Part shown: positions 21,902 to 31,083 of the stretch, in pieces
Layout: each line of letters begins with the position of its first letter
Position numbering within the stretch: the stretch's first letter is position 1
Assembly: GCF_035917575.1 (NCBI RefSeq)
Contig: NZ_CP109090.1
Location: forward strand, 2,232,001-2,296,000
DNA: 64,000 nucleotides
Direction of reading: 5' to 3'
Source of the DNA: Streptomyces sp. NBC_01788
GTDB taxonomy: Bacteria; Actinomycetota; Actinomycetes; Streptomycetales; Streptomycetaceae
The notes under the pieces: generated by a model
What the model was told of the DNA's origin: nothing
What the model saw: the letters and a program-made list of their open reading frames with translations, nothing else
The model's database searches: none
Position numbers and translations under genes: made by a program

Positions 21902-23089
21902 ATGACGCCCAAAGGAGAACAGAGCCGAGGCGCGGTCCGGGACGCGGACCTGGAGGAGCGGATCACCGGCGCACTCGTGGGAGCGGCCGTCGGCGACGCG
22001 CTCGGCGGCCCCGTAGAGGGCTACTCCCCCGACCAGATCCTCGAGCGCCACGGCGGCCGCGTGCACGGCGTCGTCGGCCCCTGGCACGGCGAGCAGTGGC
22101 GCACCGCCCGCCCCATCGCCCCGTACCACAAGGGCGACGGCCATGTCACCGACGACACCTTGATGACACACGCCCTGGTCCGGGTGTACGCACGCGTCCG
22201 CGACCACCTCGACGCCTACGCGATCGCCGACCACCTGGTGCCCGACCTGATGACGAAACCGCGCTGGATCCCGGAGCTCCAGGCCGAGGCGCTGCCGCTG
22301 CACCGGGTGTTCCTGGCGGAGAAGTGGCTGGTGGCGCGGCTGCACTACGGCCACGTCGACCCGCGCGAGGCCGGCGCCGGAAACATCGTCAACTGCGGTG
22401 CCGCGATGTACATGGCGCCTGTGGGCCTGGTCAACGCGGCCAACCCGGCGGCCGCGTACGCCGAGGCCCTGGACGTCGCGGGCGCCCACCAGTCCTCCTA
22501 CGGCAGGGAGGCGGCGGGCGTCCTGGCGGCCGCGGTGGCGGCGGCCTGCGCGCCGGGGGCGAGCCCGGACTCGGTGGTGGCGGCGTGCCTGTCGCTGGCG
22601 AAGGACGGCACCCGCGCCGCGATCGAGCGGGTCTGCGAAGTGGCCCGTAATTGCACGGACTTCGAGTCGGCGCTCGGCCCGCTGCGGGAGGCGGTGGCAC
22701 CGTACGACACGGTCGGGCCGGACTACCGGAACCCGTCCCTGGGCGCCCGCCGCCCCTCCCGTCTGCACGCGATCGAGGAACTGCCCGTCGCGCTCGGCAT
22801 GTTGGCGGTGGCGCGCGGCGACTTCCGGCAGGCCGTCCTCGGCGCGGTGAACTACGGCCGCGACTGCGACTCCATCGCGACGATGGCCGGGGCGCTGGCG
22901 GGCGCGCTGGGCTCGCCCGTCCCGGAGGACTGGGCGAAGACGGTGGCCGAGGCCAGCCGCCTGGACCTGTGGGAACCGGCGCGCACGCTGGCCGGGGTGA
23001 CCCGGGAGATCTTCGAGAAGGACGTACGGCGGCGGCGCGCCCACGAGCGGGCGTTCGCCGGGATGGGAGGTCCGGAATGCTCCGACTGA
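21902..23089 (+). CDS. ADP-ribosylglycohydrolase family protein, paralogue 3
   Basis: 395 residues. ITGALVGAAVGDALGGPVEG and HVTDDTLMTHALV near the N-terminus and NYGRDCDSIATMAGALAGA near the C-terminus supply the full acidic metal site. The start at 21902 is chosen because AGGAGG ends 12 bases before it; an in-frame ATG at 21890 overlaps that Shine-Dalgarno sequence. It is the most conventional-looking of the four paralogues, with a central NCGAAMYMAPVGLVNAANP segment also seen in family members. Function is a glycohydrolase acting on an unknown ADP-ribosyl or ribosyl substrate. Confidence 0.85.
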   Translation: MTPKGEQSRGAVRDADLEERITGALVGAAVGDALGGPVEGYSPDQILERHGGRVHGVVGPWHGEQWRTARPIAPYHKGDGHVTDDTLMTHALVRVYARVRDHLDAYAIADHLVPDLMTKPRWIPELQAEALPLHRVFLAEKWLVARLHYGHVDPREAGAGNIVNCGAAMYMAPVGLVNAANPAAAYAEALDVAGAHQSSYGREAAGVLAAAVAAACAPGASPDSVVAACLSLAKDGTRAAIERVCEVARNCTDFESALGPLREAVAPYDTVGPDYRNPSLGARRPSRLHAIEELPVALGMLAVARGDFRQAVLGAVNYGRDCDSIATMAGALAGALGSPVPEDWAKTVAEASRLDLWEPARTLAGVTREIFEKDVRRRRAHERAFAGMGGPECSD

Positions 23090-24468
23090 CCTGGGTCCAG
23101 CCGGAGGACCTGCTCGGCCACGAGCTGCGCCAGGCGGTGCAGGACGGCCGCGAACCGTCGGCGATCGCCGCCCGCTGGCGCGCGGCGGGCGGTCCCGAGG
23201 CCCCGGCCCGCGCGGGCGCGTCCCCTGGGCGCGCCTCCCGCTATCTGCGCCTCCTGGCGGAGGACCTGCTGGACGAACTGGCCGAACTGCCCAGCCGGCT
23301 GGCGGACGCGGAACCGACAGACCCGGCCGCGATCGAGGCGCTGTGCCCGAACTGGCCGAAGCAGCCGGTAACTTCCGCCCCCTCGGTGACTGCCGAGCGC
23401 CTGGAGGCGGCCTGGCTCGGCCGGGCCGCGGGCTGTCTGCTGGGCAAGCCCGTGGAGAAGCTGCCCCTGACCGGCATCCGCCAACTCGCCCGGGCCACCG
23501 GCAACTGGCCCCTGCACACCTGGTTCACCGCCAGGGGCGTACCCGAGGACCTGGCCGTCGCCTACCCCTGGAACCGCCGCTCGGCGGCCCACTGTCTGGC
23601 CGAGAACATCGACGGCATGCCCGAGGACGACGACCTCAACTACCCGCTGCTCAACCTCCTTCTCCTGCAGCGGCACGGCAAGCGGTTCACGACCGCCGAC
23701 ACCGCGCGCCTCTGGCTGGACGAACTCCCCGCCGGCCGTACCTTCACCGCCGAACGCGTCGCCTACCGCAACCTGCTGCTCGGCATCGAACCCCCGCACA
23801 CCGCCCGGCACCGCAACCCCTTCCGCGAGTGGATCGGCGCCCTGACCCGTGCCGACGTGCACGGCTGGACCAACCCCGGCGACCCGGCGGCCGCGGCCGC
23901 GCAGGCCCACCGCGACGCCGCCCTGACGCACACCGCGAACGGCGTCTACGCCGCGATGTTCGCCGCCGCCGTCATCGCCGCCGCGGCGACCGGAACCGAC
24001 GACGTCCACACCTGCCTGGCCACGGGCCTGACCGTCGTGCCGCCCGGCTCCCGGCTCGCCCGCGCCGTGCGCCACGCCGTCCGACTCGCGCGGGAACACG
24101 AGGACTTCGACCGGGTGGTGGACGAACTCCACGCCGTCCACGCCGACTTCCACTGGGTGCACGCCGTGCCCAACACCGCGCTGATCGCCGCCGCGCTGAC
24201 CCACGCCGACGGCGACTTCACCGGCTCCGTCTGCCGTGCCGTCTCCGGCGGCTGGGACACCGACTCGAACGGTGCCACGGCCGGCGGTGTCGCGGCCCTC
24301 CTCGCCGGTTCCCCGGGCGCGCTGCCCGACCGCTGGACGGCACCGCTCAAGAACCGGCTGGCCACATCGGTGGGCGACTTCGACGGCACCGGATTCGACA
24401 CCCTGGCCCACCTCACGCACCTGGAGGCCTCCCGTCCCATGAGCGACGCCGACGGGCCCACCTCATGA
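23077..24468 (+). CDS. ADP-ribosylglycohydrolase family protein, paralogue 4
   Basis: 463 residues. About 100 residues of helical N-terminal extension (MLRLTWVQPEDLLGHELRQ) precede the domain, LEAAWLGRAAGCLLGKPVEKL. The metal motifs differ from the other copies: MPEDDDLNYPLLNL in front and SGGWDTDSNGATAGG behind, the latter being the classic DTDS form. It starts 13 bases inside paralogue 3, with GGGAGG ahead of the ATG, and overlaps the CoA-transferase start by four bases. It belongs to the longer ADP-ribosylglycohydrolase subfamily often seen in sugar-related clusters; the substrate is unknown. Confidence 0.82.
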   Translation: MLRLTWVQPEDLLGHELRQAVQDGREPSAIAARWRAAGGPEAPARAGASPGRASRYLRLLAEDLLDELAELPSRLADAEPTDPAAIEALCPNWPKQPVTSAPSVTAERLEAAWLGRAAGCLLGKPVEKLPLTGIRQLARATGNWPLHTWFTARGVPEDLAVAYPWNRRSAAHCLAENIDGMPEDDDLNYPLLNLLLLQRHGKRFTTADTARLWLDELPAGRTFTAERVAYRNLLLGIEPPHTARHRNPFREWIGALTRADVHGWTNPGDPAAAAAQAHRDAALTHTANGVYAAMFAAAVIAAAATGTDDVHTCLATGLTVVPPGSRLARAVRHAVRLAREHEDFDRVVDELHAVHADFHWVHAVPNTALIAAALTHADGDFTGSVCRAVSGGWDTDSNGATAGGVAALLAGSPGALPDRWTAPLKNRLATSVGDFDGTGFDTLAHLTHLEASRPMSDADGPTS

Positions 24469-25682
24469 CCACGCCCCACGACACCGCGCCCGACGCAGGC
24501 GGCCCGCTCGCCGGTCTGCGCGTGCTCGACCTCGCCACCCTCTTCGCCGGTCCCATCGCCGCCACCATGCTCGGTGACTTCGGCGCCGAGGTGATCAAGG
24601 TCGAGCACCCGGTGAAGCCGGACCCGTCCCGGGGCCACGGGCCGTCGAAGGACGGGGTCGGCCTGTGGTGGAAGCTGCTCGGCCGGAACAAGCGCACCAT
24701 CACGCTGGACCTGTCGAAACCCGGTGGCCGCCGCACCCTGCTGCGGCTGGCCGCCGGCGCCGACGTGATCGTCGAGAACTTCCGGCCCGGCACCCTGGAG
24801 AGGTGGGAGCTCGGCTGGCCGGAGCTGTCGGCGGCCAATCCGCGCCTGGTGCTGGCCCGGGTCACCGGGTTCGGCCAGTTCGGCCCGTACGCCTCCCGGC
24901 CCGGGTTCGGCACCCTGGCGGAGGCGCTGAGCGGGTTCGCCGCGATCACGGGTGAGCCGGACGCGCCCCCGACGCTCCCGCCGTTCGGGCTCGCCGACTC
25001 GATCGCGGGCCTGGCCACGGCGTACGCGGTGATGACCGCGCTCACTGCACGGGAGCGCACCGGCGCCGGCCAGATCGTGGACATGGCGATCATCGAGCCG
25101 ATCCTGACCGTCCTCGGCCCGCAGCCCCTGTGGTACGACCAGCTCGGCTACATCCAGCCCCGCACCGGCAACCGCACCCAGAACAACGCCCCGCGCAACG
25201 CCTACCGCACCAGCGACGGCACCTGGGTGGCGGTCTCCACCTCGGCCCAGTCGGTCGCGGAACGCGTGATGCGGCTGGTGGGCCGCCCGGAGCTGATCGA
25301 CGAGCCCTGGTTCGCGAGCGGCGAGGAGCGGGCCGCGCACGCCGACCTGCTCGACGAGGCGGTCGGCGGCTGGATCGCCCGGCACACCCGCACCGAGGTC
25401 CTGGCCGCCTTCGAGAAGGCCCAGGCGGCGATCGCGCCGATCCAGGACGTACGGGACGTGATGGCCGACCCGCAGTACCGGGCCCTCGGCACCCTGACCA
25501 CCCTGCACGACCCGGAACTCGGCCGGATGCGCATGCAGAACGTCCTCTTCCGGCTCTCCGCCACCCCGGGTGCGATCCGCTGGGCGGGCCGCCCGCACGG
25601 CGCGGACACGGACGCGGTGCTGACCGAACTCGGCCTCACCGCGGAGGAGCTGGCCGCGCTGCGTGCGGAGGGCGCCCTGTGA
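24465..25682 (+). CDS. Class III (CaiB/BaiF) acyl-CoA transferase
   Basis: 405 residues, normal length. The N-terminal LAGLRVLDLATLFAGPIAATMLGDFGAEVIKVE segment and the NKRTITLDLSKPGGR and VENFRPGTLERWELG motifs are hallmarks of the family, and GYIQPRTGNRTQNNAPRNAY and the C-terminal GRPHGADTDAVLTELGL are typical too. It moves CoA between carboxylic acids, such as from succinyl-CoA or oxalyl-CoA to a second acid. ATGA overlap with paralogue 4 and GTGA overlap with the lyase place it in the same operon. Together with the lyase it could activate and cleave a hydroxyacid. Confidence 0.9.
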   Translation: MTTPHDTAPDAGGPLAGLRVLDLATLFAGPIAATMLGDFGAEVIKVEHPVKPDPSRGHGPSKDGVGLWWKLLGRNKRTITLDLSKPGGRRTLLRLAAGADVIVENFRPGTLERWELGWPELSAANPRLVLARVTGFGQFGPYASRPGFGTLAEALSGFAAITGEPDAPPTLPPFGLADSIAGLATAYAVMTALTARERTGAGQIVDMAIIEPILTVLGPQPLWYDQLGYIQPRTGNRTQNNAPRNAYRTSDGTWVAVSTSAQSVAERVMRLVGRPELIDEPWFASGEERAAHADLLDEAVGGWIARHTRTEVLAAFEKAQAAIAPIQDVRDVMADPQYRALGTLTTLHDPELGRMRMQNVLFRLSATPGAIRWAGRPHGADTDAVLTELGLTAEELAALRAEGAL

Positions 25683-26536
25683 CGGTCACCGCCTTCTGCC
25701 CGCTCACCTGGCTGTACGCTCCAGGCGACCGCCCGCACGTCGTGGCCAAGGCGCTGGCCTCCGGCGCCGACGTGGTGGTCGTCGACCTGGAGGACGCGGT
25801 CGCCCCGGACCGCAAGGAGTACGCCCGCGCGGCCACCGCCGAGCTGCTGACCGAGCCGCCGCCGGTCCCGGTGCATGTGCGGATCAACGCGGTCGACGGG
25901 CCGCTGGCCGCCGCGGACCTGGCGGCGGTGGCGCCCCGGCCGGGCCTTGCGGGGCTGAGGCTGCCGAAGGTGACGTCCGCCGGGCAGGTCGCCCGGGTCG
26001 CGGCACGGACGGAGACCGCGCAGGGCCCGCCGCCCGCGGACGGTTCGGGGCCTCCGCTGTACGCCCTCCTGGAGACCGCGCTGGCCATCGAGCGCGCCCA
26101 CGTCATCGCCTCCGCGCACCCCGCCCTGCGCGGCATCTCGATCGGCGAGGCCGACCTCCGCGCCGACCTGGGTGTACGGCAGGACTCCGGCCTCGACTGG
26201 TGCCGCGCCCGGGTCGTCGTGGCCGCCCGCGCGGCCGGTCTCGCCCCGCCGACCCAGTCCGTCCACCCCGACATCCGCGATCTGGAGGGCCTGGCGTCCT
26301 CCTGCGCGCACGGCCGCGCCCTCGGCTTCCTCGGCCGCGCGGCCATCCACCCGCGCCAGCTCCCGATCATCGAGCGCGCCTATCTGCCGACCGACCGGGA
26401 GCTGGAGGAGGCCGAGACGGTCGTCAAGGCGGCCACCGCGGAGCGGGGCGCGCAGGCCCTCCCGGACGGCCGCTTCATCGACGCGGCGGTGGTGGCGGCG
26501 GCCCGGCGCACGCTCGCCCTGGCCCGGCGGTGCTGA
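25679..26536 (+). CDS. CitE/HpcH-family CoA-ester lyase
   Basis: 285 residues from a GTG that overlaps the preceding stop. LYAPGDRPHVVAKALASGADVVVVDLEDAV, RINAVDGP, LRLPKV and IGEADLRADLG are the standard TIM-barrel motifs with Mg-binding Glu and Asp. Relatives cleave malyl-CoA, citramalyl-CoA or beta-methylmalyl-CoA. With the CoA-transferase before it, a two-step activate-and-cleave route for a hydroxydicarboxylic acid is reasonable. The link to four glycohydrolase-fold proteins is unexplained. A strong terminator follows immediately, so it is the last gene of the operon. Confidence 0.85.
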   Translation: MTVTAFCPLTWLYAPGDRPHVVAKALASGADVVVVDLEDAVAPDRKEYARAATAELLTEPPPVPVHVRINAVDGPLAAADLAAVAPRPGLAGLRLPKVTSAGQVARVAARTETAQGPPPADGSGPPLYALLETALAIERAHVIASAHPALRGISIGEADLRADLGVRQDSGLDWCRARVVVAARAAGLAPPTQSVHPDIRDLEGLASSCAHGRALGFLGRAAIHPRQLPIIERAYLPTDRELEEAETVVKAATAERGAQALPDGRFIDAAVVAAARRTLALARRC

Positions 26537-26540
26537 CACG

Positions 26541-26574
26541 ACGAGGGCGCCCCGGTGACCCGGGGCGCCCTCGT
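26541..26574. terminator. Strong bidirectional terminator after the CoA-lyase gene
   Basis: A perfect 15-bp stem (ACGAGGGCGCCCCGG, 26541-26555, with 26560-26574) and a 4-base loop. It lies between the convergent CoA-lyase and lgt genes and can stop both. Confidence 0.9.
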
Positions 26575-26595
26575 CCCTGTACGTCCGGCCGGACG

Positions 26596-27603
26596 TCAGT
26601 TCTTGCGAACCGTCTCGGCCCCGTCCTTCCCACCGTCGGCCGCGCCGTCCTGGCCGTCGGGGGACGCGTCGGCGGCCGCGCGCGTGTCCTCGGTGTCCTG
26701 CGCGTCGTCCGAGCCCCGCTCCCGCGCGGGCTTCTCGTCCTCGGCGTCCGTCCCGGCCTCGGCCGTTGCGCTCTCCTCGGCGGACTGCAGGTCCGGCTCG
26801 ACCGTCTCCTCGCGGCCTGGCCGGAGCCGGGCCGAGACGATCATGTAGGCCACGGCCGCGAGGAAGAGGATCAACGCGGTCCAGTTGTTCAGCCGCAGGC
26901 CCAGGATGTGGTGGGCCTCGTCGACCCGCATGTACTCGATCCAGAACCGGCCCGCGCAGTACGCGGCGACGTACAGCGCGAACGCCCGTCCATGACCCAG
27001 CTTGAACCGGCGGTCGGCCCAGATCACCAGCAGCGCGACGCCGACGCACCACAGCGACTCGTACAGGAACGTCGGGTGGTAGTACCCCGGCACGCGGCCG
27101 TCCGCCGAGGACGTGATGCGCAGCGCCCACGGAACGTGCGTCTCCCGGCCGTACAGCTCCTGGTTGAACCAGTTGCCCCAGCGCCCGAACGCCTGCGCGA
27201 TCGCCAGTCCGGGGGCCACGGCGTCGGCGTACGGCGGCAGAGCGATGCCCCGGCGGCGGCAGCCGACCCAGGCACCGAGCGCGCCCAGCGCGACGGCTCC
27301 CCAGATGCCGAGTCCGCCTTGCCAGACCTTGAAGGCGTCGACCCAGTTCCGGCCTTCACCGAAATAGAGTTCGTAGTCGGTGATCACGTGGTAGAGGCGA
27401 CCGCCCACCAGACCGAACGGGACGGCCCAGACGGCGATGTCCCAGGCGGTGCCCTTCTTGCCACCACGCGCGACCCACCGGCGGTCGACGATCCAGAGGG
27501 CGACGAAGAGGCCGACGAGGATGCTGAAGGCGTAGCCGCGGAGCGGAATGGGACCGAGGTGCAGCACACCGCGCGACGGGCTGGGAATGTAGGCAAGTTC
27601 CAT
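26596..27603 (-). CDS. lgt: Prolipoprotein diacylglyceryl transferase
   Basis: 335 residues. Seven membrane segments start with MELAYIPSPSRGVLHLG. Signature residues: GGLGIWGA, the AQAFGRWGNWFNQELYG Lgt signature, and HPTFLYESLW. It attaches diacylglycerol to the lipobox cysteine of prelipoproteins at the membrane. A 70-residue acidic tail after the last segment (rich in Glu, Asp and Ala) is longer than in most bacteria but common in actinomycetes. It is downstream of the DsbA-like gene, 84 bases apart, and ends at the shared terminator. Confidence 0.95.
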   Translation of the reverse strand: MELAYIPSPSRGVLHLGPIPLRGYAFSILVGLFVALWIVDRRWVARGGKKGTAWDIAVWAVPFGLVGGRLYHVITDYELYFGEGRNWVDAFKVWQGGLGIWGAVALGALGAWVGCRRRGIALPPYADAVAPGLAIAQAFGRWGNWFNQELYGRETHVPWALRITSSADGRVPGYYHPTFLYESLWCVGVALLVIWADRRFKLGHGRAFALYVAAYCAGRFWIEYMRVDEAHHILGLRLNNWTALILFLAAVAYMIVSARLRPGREETVEPDLQSAEESATAEAGTDAEDEKPARERGSDDAQDTEDTRAAADASPDGQDGAADGGKDGAETVRKN

Positions 27604-27687
27604 GGCAGGGTCGACGCTACCGCAGCCGGTGCGGCGGCACGGCAAGCGGCCCGGCTACGGGTCCATAACGGGCGGCTCGTGCCTCAC

Positions 27688-28464
27688 TCATTTGCTGGCG
27701 GCCGCTTCCACCATCTGCTTCAGCTTCGCCGGGGTCATCGTCTGGTCCTGGAGGATGTTCTTCCCGTTCAGCAGGACGGTCGGGGTGCCCGAGAAGTTGC
27801 CGGACTGGAAGGCCTGGTGGGACTTGTCGACCCAGCTGTCGTGCGTGCCGTCGCGCACGCACTTGTCGAAGGCCGGGGTGTTCAGGCCGCTCACCTTGCC
27901 CGCGAGCCGGATGAGCTCGTCTTTGTCCGCGAAGGCGTCGTCGGTCTCGTGCGGCTGGTGCTGGTAGAGCACGTCGTGGTAGGCGGGGAACTTGCCGGCG
28001 TCCTGGGCGCAGGCCGCCGCGTTGGCCGCGCGCAGGGAGCCGGTGCCGCCGAGGTTGCCGTCGATCAGTCTGACCAGGTGGTACTCGACCCTGAGCTTGC
28101 CGGCGTCGGTCAGCTCGCGGATCACCGGCCGGTACATCGTCTCGAAGGCCTGGCAGGCCGGGCAGCGGAAGTCCTCCCACACGGTGAGCGTCGACCTGGC
28201 TCCGCCTTGGCCGACCGGGATCGCCAGGCTGTCCTTGCCCTGCGCGCCGGAGGGCGCCACGACCGGGCCGGCGGCGCTGCTGCTCTTGTGCTTGCCGGAG
28301 TTGGCGGCGACCACGCCGATCACCGCCGCCAGGCCCAGGACGCAGACGACGGTCGCGGCCACGATCAGCGTCCGCCGCCGCCTCTCCGTGGCCTTCTGCT
28401 TCTCGCGCTCGGCCGCCAGTCGCTCCCGGGCGCCGCGCTTTCCCTGATGGTTCTTCTCGCTCAC
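27688..28464 (-). CDS. Membrane-anchored DsbA-like thioredoxin-fold protein
   Basis: 258 residues from a GTG. A basic N-terminus (about 30 residues) leads to one membrane segment (TLIVAATVVCVLGLAAVIGVV), then an extracellular thioredoxin-fold domain with the redox motif CPAC in EDFRCPACQAFETM, and the cis-Pro loop GTPTVLLNG. It probably helps form or rearrange disulfides in exported proteins. It starts only 13 bases after the trpA terminator hairpin, so read-through or a promoter inside that hairpin must serve it. The neighbour lgt also acts on exported proteins. Confidence 0.9.
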   Translation of the reverse strand: MSEKNHQGKRGARERLAAEREKQKATERRRRTLIVAATVVCVLGLAAVIGVVAANSGKHKSSSAAGPVVAPSGAQGKDSLAIPVGQGGARSTLTVWEDFRCPACQAFETMYRPVIRELTDAGKLRVEYHLVRLIDGNLGGTGSLRAANAAACAQDAGKFPAYHDVLYQHQPHETDDAFADKDELIRLAGKVSGLNTPAFDKCVRDGTHDSWVDKSHQAFQSGNFSGTPTVLLNGKNILQDQTMTPAKLKQMVEAAASK

Positions 28465-28477
28465 ACCCCCTGAACGA

Positions 28478-28506
28478 ACCGGGGAGGCGCATTGCGCCTC
28501 CCCGGT
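28478..28506 (-). terminator. Hairpin between trpA and the DsbA-like gene
   Basis: A 13-bp stem (ACCGGGGAGGCGC with GCGCCTCCCCGGT) with a 3-base loop. It follows trpA by 47 bases and ends 13 bases before the DsbA-like start, so it is both a terminator for the trp transcript and part of any leader of the next gene. Confidence 0.8.
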
Positions 28507-28553
28507 GCCAGGACCACCCGTTCGGGCGATCGAAGGATGTGCCGCGGCCGTCG

Positions 28554-29390
28554 TTACGCCTGTCCGCGCACCCCGCTCGCCAGCTCGCCCGCGAGGGCGC
28601 GGACGGCCTCGACGCCGGCCGCCGGGTCCGGGGCCTCCAGCATCCGCTTGACGAAGGCCGAACCGACGATCACTCCGTCGGCGAAGCCGGCGACCTCGGC
28701 GGCCTGGGCGCGGCTGGACACGCCGAGGCCGACGCAGACGGGCAGGCCGCTGCCGGTGGCCCGGGTGCGTTCCACCAGGTCCTGGGCCTGTGTGCCCACC
28801 GACTCACGGGTGCCGGTGACGCCCATCAGGGAGGCGGCGTAGACGAATCCGGAGCCGGCCGCGGTGATCTCGGAGAGGCGCTCGTCCCTGCTGCTGGGGG
28901 CGACGACGAACACCGTCGCCAGGCCGTGCTTCTCGGCGTGCTCCCGCCACGGGGCCGACTCCTGGACCGGCAGGTCCGGCAGGATGCAGCCGGCGCCGCC
29001 CGCCGCGGCGAGTTCGGCGGTGAACCGCTCGACGCCGTAGCGGTCGACGGGGTTCCAGTACGTCATGACGAGCACCGGCTTGCCGGTGGCCGCGTGGGCC
29101 TCCTTCACCGTCCGCATGACGTCCGCGATCCTGACGCCGCCGCGCAGCGCGATGTCGTCCGCGGTCTGGATGACCGGGCCGTCCAGGACGGGGTCGCTGT
29201 GCGGCAGTCCGACCTCGACGACGTCGGCGCCGCCGTCGAAGACGGCCTTGATCGCCTCGATGCCGCCGTCCACGGTCGGGAACCCGGCCGGCAGGTAGGC
29301 GATGAGGGCGGACCGGCCCTCCGCCTTGGCGGCGGCCAGGGTGTCGGCCAGCAGCCGGGCCTGGCCACCGGTCGTTGCGGTCCCGCTCAC
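28554..29390 (-). CDS. trpA: Tryptophan synthase alpha chain
   Basis: 278 residues. The GTG start at 29390 overlaps the trpB stop (GTGA). Motifs: [18 protein letters not shown] with the catalytic Glu and Asp of the alpha subunit, [10 protein letters not shown], and the phosphate-binding GLGVSS and GSAFVK segments. It splits indole-3-glycerol phosphate into indole and glyceraldehyde 3-phosphate; indole is passed to the beta chain. Leftward transcription follows trpB; a hairpin terminator sits 47 bases after the stop. Normal length and complete. Confidence 0.97.
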   Translation of the reverse strand: MSGTATTGGQARLLADTLAAAKAEGRSALIAYLPAGFPTVDGGIEAIKAVFDGGADVVEVGLPHSDPVLDGPVIQTADDIALRGGVRIADVMRTVKEAHAATGKPVLVMTYWNPVDRYGVERFTAELAAAGGAGCILPDLPVQESAPWREHAEKHGLATVFVVAPSSRDERLSEITAAGSGFVYAASLMGVTGTRESVGTQAQDLVERTRATGSGLPVCVGLGVSSRAQAAEVAGFADGVIVGSAFVKRMLEAPDPAAGVEAVRALAGELASGVRGQA

Positions 29391-30670
29391 TTGGCGTCCC
29401 CCTCGATCTCGGCGGTGTCGGCTTCGTCGGCGGCCACCTGGGCGTCGGTGTCGTACAGGCCGAAGTAGCGGGCGGCGGTGTCCATGTCCTTGTCGCCGCG
29501 GCCGGAGAGGTTGACCACGATCAGCCCGTCCTCGCCCAGTTCCCGGCCCACTTCCAGGGCGCCGGCCAGCGCGTGCGCGCTCTCGATCGCCGGGATGATG
29601 CCCTCGGTCCGCGACAGCAGGCGCAGCGCCTGCATGGCCGCGTCGTCGGTGATCGCGCGGTACTCGCCGCGGCCGGAGTCCTTGAGGTAGGAGTGCTCGG
29701 GGCCGATGCCGGGGTAGTCGAGGCCGGCGGAGATGGAGTACGGCTCGGTGATCTGGCCCTCGTCGTCCTGGAGGACGTAGGAGCGCGAGCCGTGCAGGAT
29801 GCCGGGCTCGCCCGCGGTCAGGGTGGCCGCGTGCTCGCCGGTGTCGACGCCGTGCCCGGCGGGCTCGCACCCGATGAGGCGGACCCCGCTGTCCGGGATG
29901 AAGGCGTGGAAGAGGCCGATGGCGTTGGAGCCGCCGCCGACACAGGCGACGGCTGCGTCGGGCAGGCGCCCGGCGCGCTCGAGGAGCTGGCGGCGCGCCT
30001 CGACGCCGATGACCCGGTGGAAGTCGCGGACCATGGCCGGGAAGGGGTGCGGTCCGGCGACGGTCCCGAACAGGTAGTGGGTGTGGTCGACGTTGGCGAC
30101 CCAGTCGCGGAACGCCTCGTTGATGGCGTCCTTCAGGGTGCGGCTGCCGGACTTCACGGCGACGACCTCGGCGCCGAGCATGCGCATCCGGGCCACGTTC
30201 AGGGCCTGCCGCTTCGTGTCGATCTCACCCATGTAGATCGTGCACTGGAGGCCGAAGAGGGCGCAGGCGGTGGCGGTCGCGACGCCATGCTGTCCGGCGC
30301 CGGTCTCGGCGATCACCCGGGTCTTGCCCATCCGCCGGGTGAGCAGGGCCTGCCCGAGCACGTTGTTGATCTTGTGGGAGCCGGTGTGGTTGAGGTCCTC
30401 GCGCTTGAGGAACACGCGGGCGCCGCCGGCGTGCTCGGCGAAGCGGGGCACCTCGGTGAGGGCGCTGGGGCGGCCGGTGTAGTGGGCGAGCAGGTCGTCG
30501 AGCTCGCGGGCGAACTCGGGGTCGGCCTTGGCCTTGTCGTACTCGACGGCGACCTCGTCCACGGCGGCGACGAGCGCCTCCGGGATGAACTTGCCGCCGA
30601 ACGCGCCGAAGTAGCCCTCGGCGCTCGGCACCTGGCCCTCCGGGTCGGGAATGAAGAACTCGCTGGGCAT
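29387..30670 (-). CDS. trpB: Tryptophan synthase beta chain
   Basis: 427 residues. The N-terminus [16 protein letters not shown] is characteristic; the PLP lysine lies in [17 protein letters not shown], and the glycine-rich phosphate pocket is [10 protein letters not shown]. It condenses indole with serine to tryptophan. The trpA start overlaps its stop, assuring matched synthesis of both subunits. A gap of about 200 bases separates it from trpM; this gap has a GGGGCC-repeat run (about 30800-30824) and no gene that I can support. Confidence 0.97.
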   Translation of the reverse strand: MPSEFFIPDPEGQVPSAEGYFGAFGGKFIPEALVAAVDEVAVEYDKAKADPEFARELDDLLAHYTGRPSALTEVPRFAEHAGGARVFLKREDLNHTGSHKINNVLGQALLTRRMGKTRVIAETGAGQHGVATATACALFGLQCTIYMGEIDTKRQALNVARMRMLGAEVVAVKSGSRTLKDAINEAFRDWVANVDHTHYLFGTVAGPHPFPAMVRDFHRVIGVEARRQLLERAGRLPDAAVACVGGGSNAIGLFHAFIPDSGVRLIGCEPAGHGVDTGEHAATLTAGEPGILHGSRSYVLQDDEGQITEPYSISAGLDYPGIGPEHSYLKDSGRGEYRAITDDAAMQALRLLSRTEGIIPAIESAHALAGALEVGRELGEDGLIVVNLSGRGDKDMDTAARYFGLYDTDAQVAADEADTAEIEGDAK

Positions 30671-30872
30671 GCGGATACCTCACAGGGGCGTCTGCCCCGG
30701 GATCGGTCGGTCTGAGGGTCACGGTGGTCGCGTGCGCGTGCCGTGCCGCAGGTGTGCGGGCACGGGTGCCGGCGGCCGGACCGCGGTCGCGGTACGGCGG
30801 CCGGGGCCGGGGCCGGGGCCGGGAGCGGCCAGGACCGGGCGACCGGCCTCGGACCGGACGACGCGGCTCAGC

Positions 30873-31061
30873 TCACCGCTGGTGGCGCGCACGCGGGCGA
30901 CGCCATCGCATGCCGTTGACCTGGCCCGGTTCGTCGCCGATGACGTACCGCACCCTGCGGCCGTGCACACGGCGTGCGGGCGCGCGGCAGCCCCGGGGCC
31001 GGCAGCCGCGCGCGAGGCGGGCGTACGGGTCCCTGGCGGGTTCGGCGATCGGGAGGGTCAT
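30873..31061 (-). CDS. trpM: TrpM, small protein of the trpC-trpM-trpB-trpA cluster
   Basis: 62 residues, very basic (MTLPIAEPARDPYARLARG, then Arg-rich). Position between trpC and trpB and size match the trpX/trpM gene of S. coelicolor, whose product is reported to modulate tryptophan synthesis and differentiation. No domain is recognisable. There is no clear ribosome-binding site before the ATG; TAGAGT ends 9 bases ahead of it and could act as a -10 element for a short-leader transcript. The C-terminal third is arginine-rich and may be disordered. Identification is from location and length. Confidence 0.7.
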   Translation of the reverse strand: MTLPIAEPARDPYARLARGCRPRGCRAPARRVHGRRVRYVIGDEPGQVNGMRWRRPRARHQR

Positions 31062-31083
31062 CGGGGCACACTCTACCGGCGTA

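Noticed and set aside
21596..25598. Long leftward frames opposite the glycohydrolase and CoA genes
   Set aside because: They are antisense to genes with intact catalytic motifs and ribosome-binding sites.
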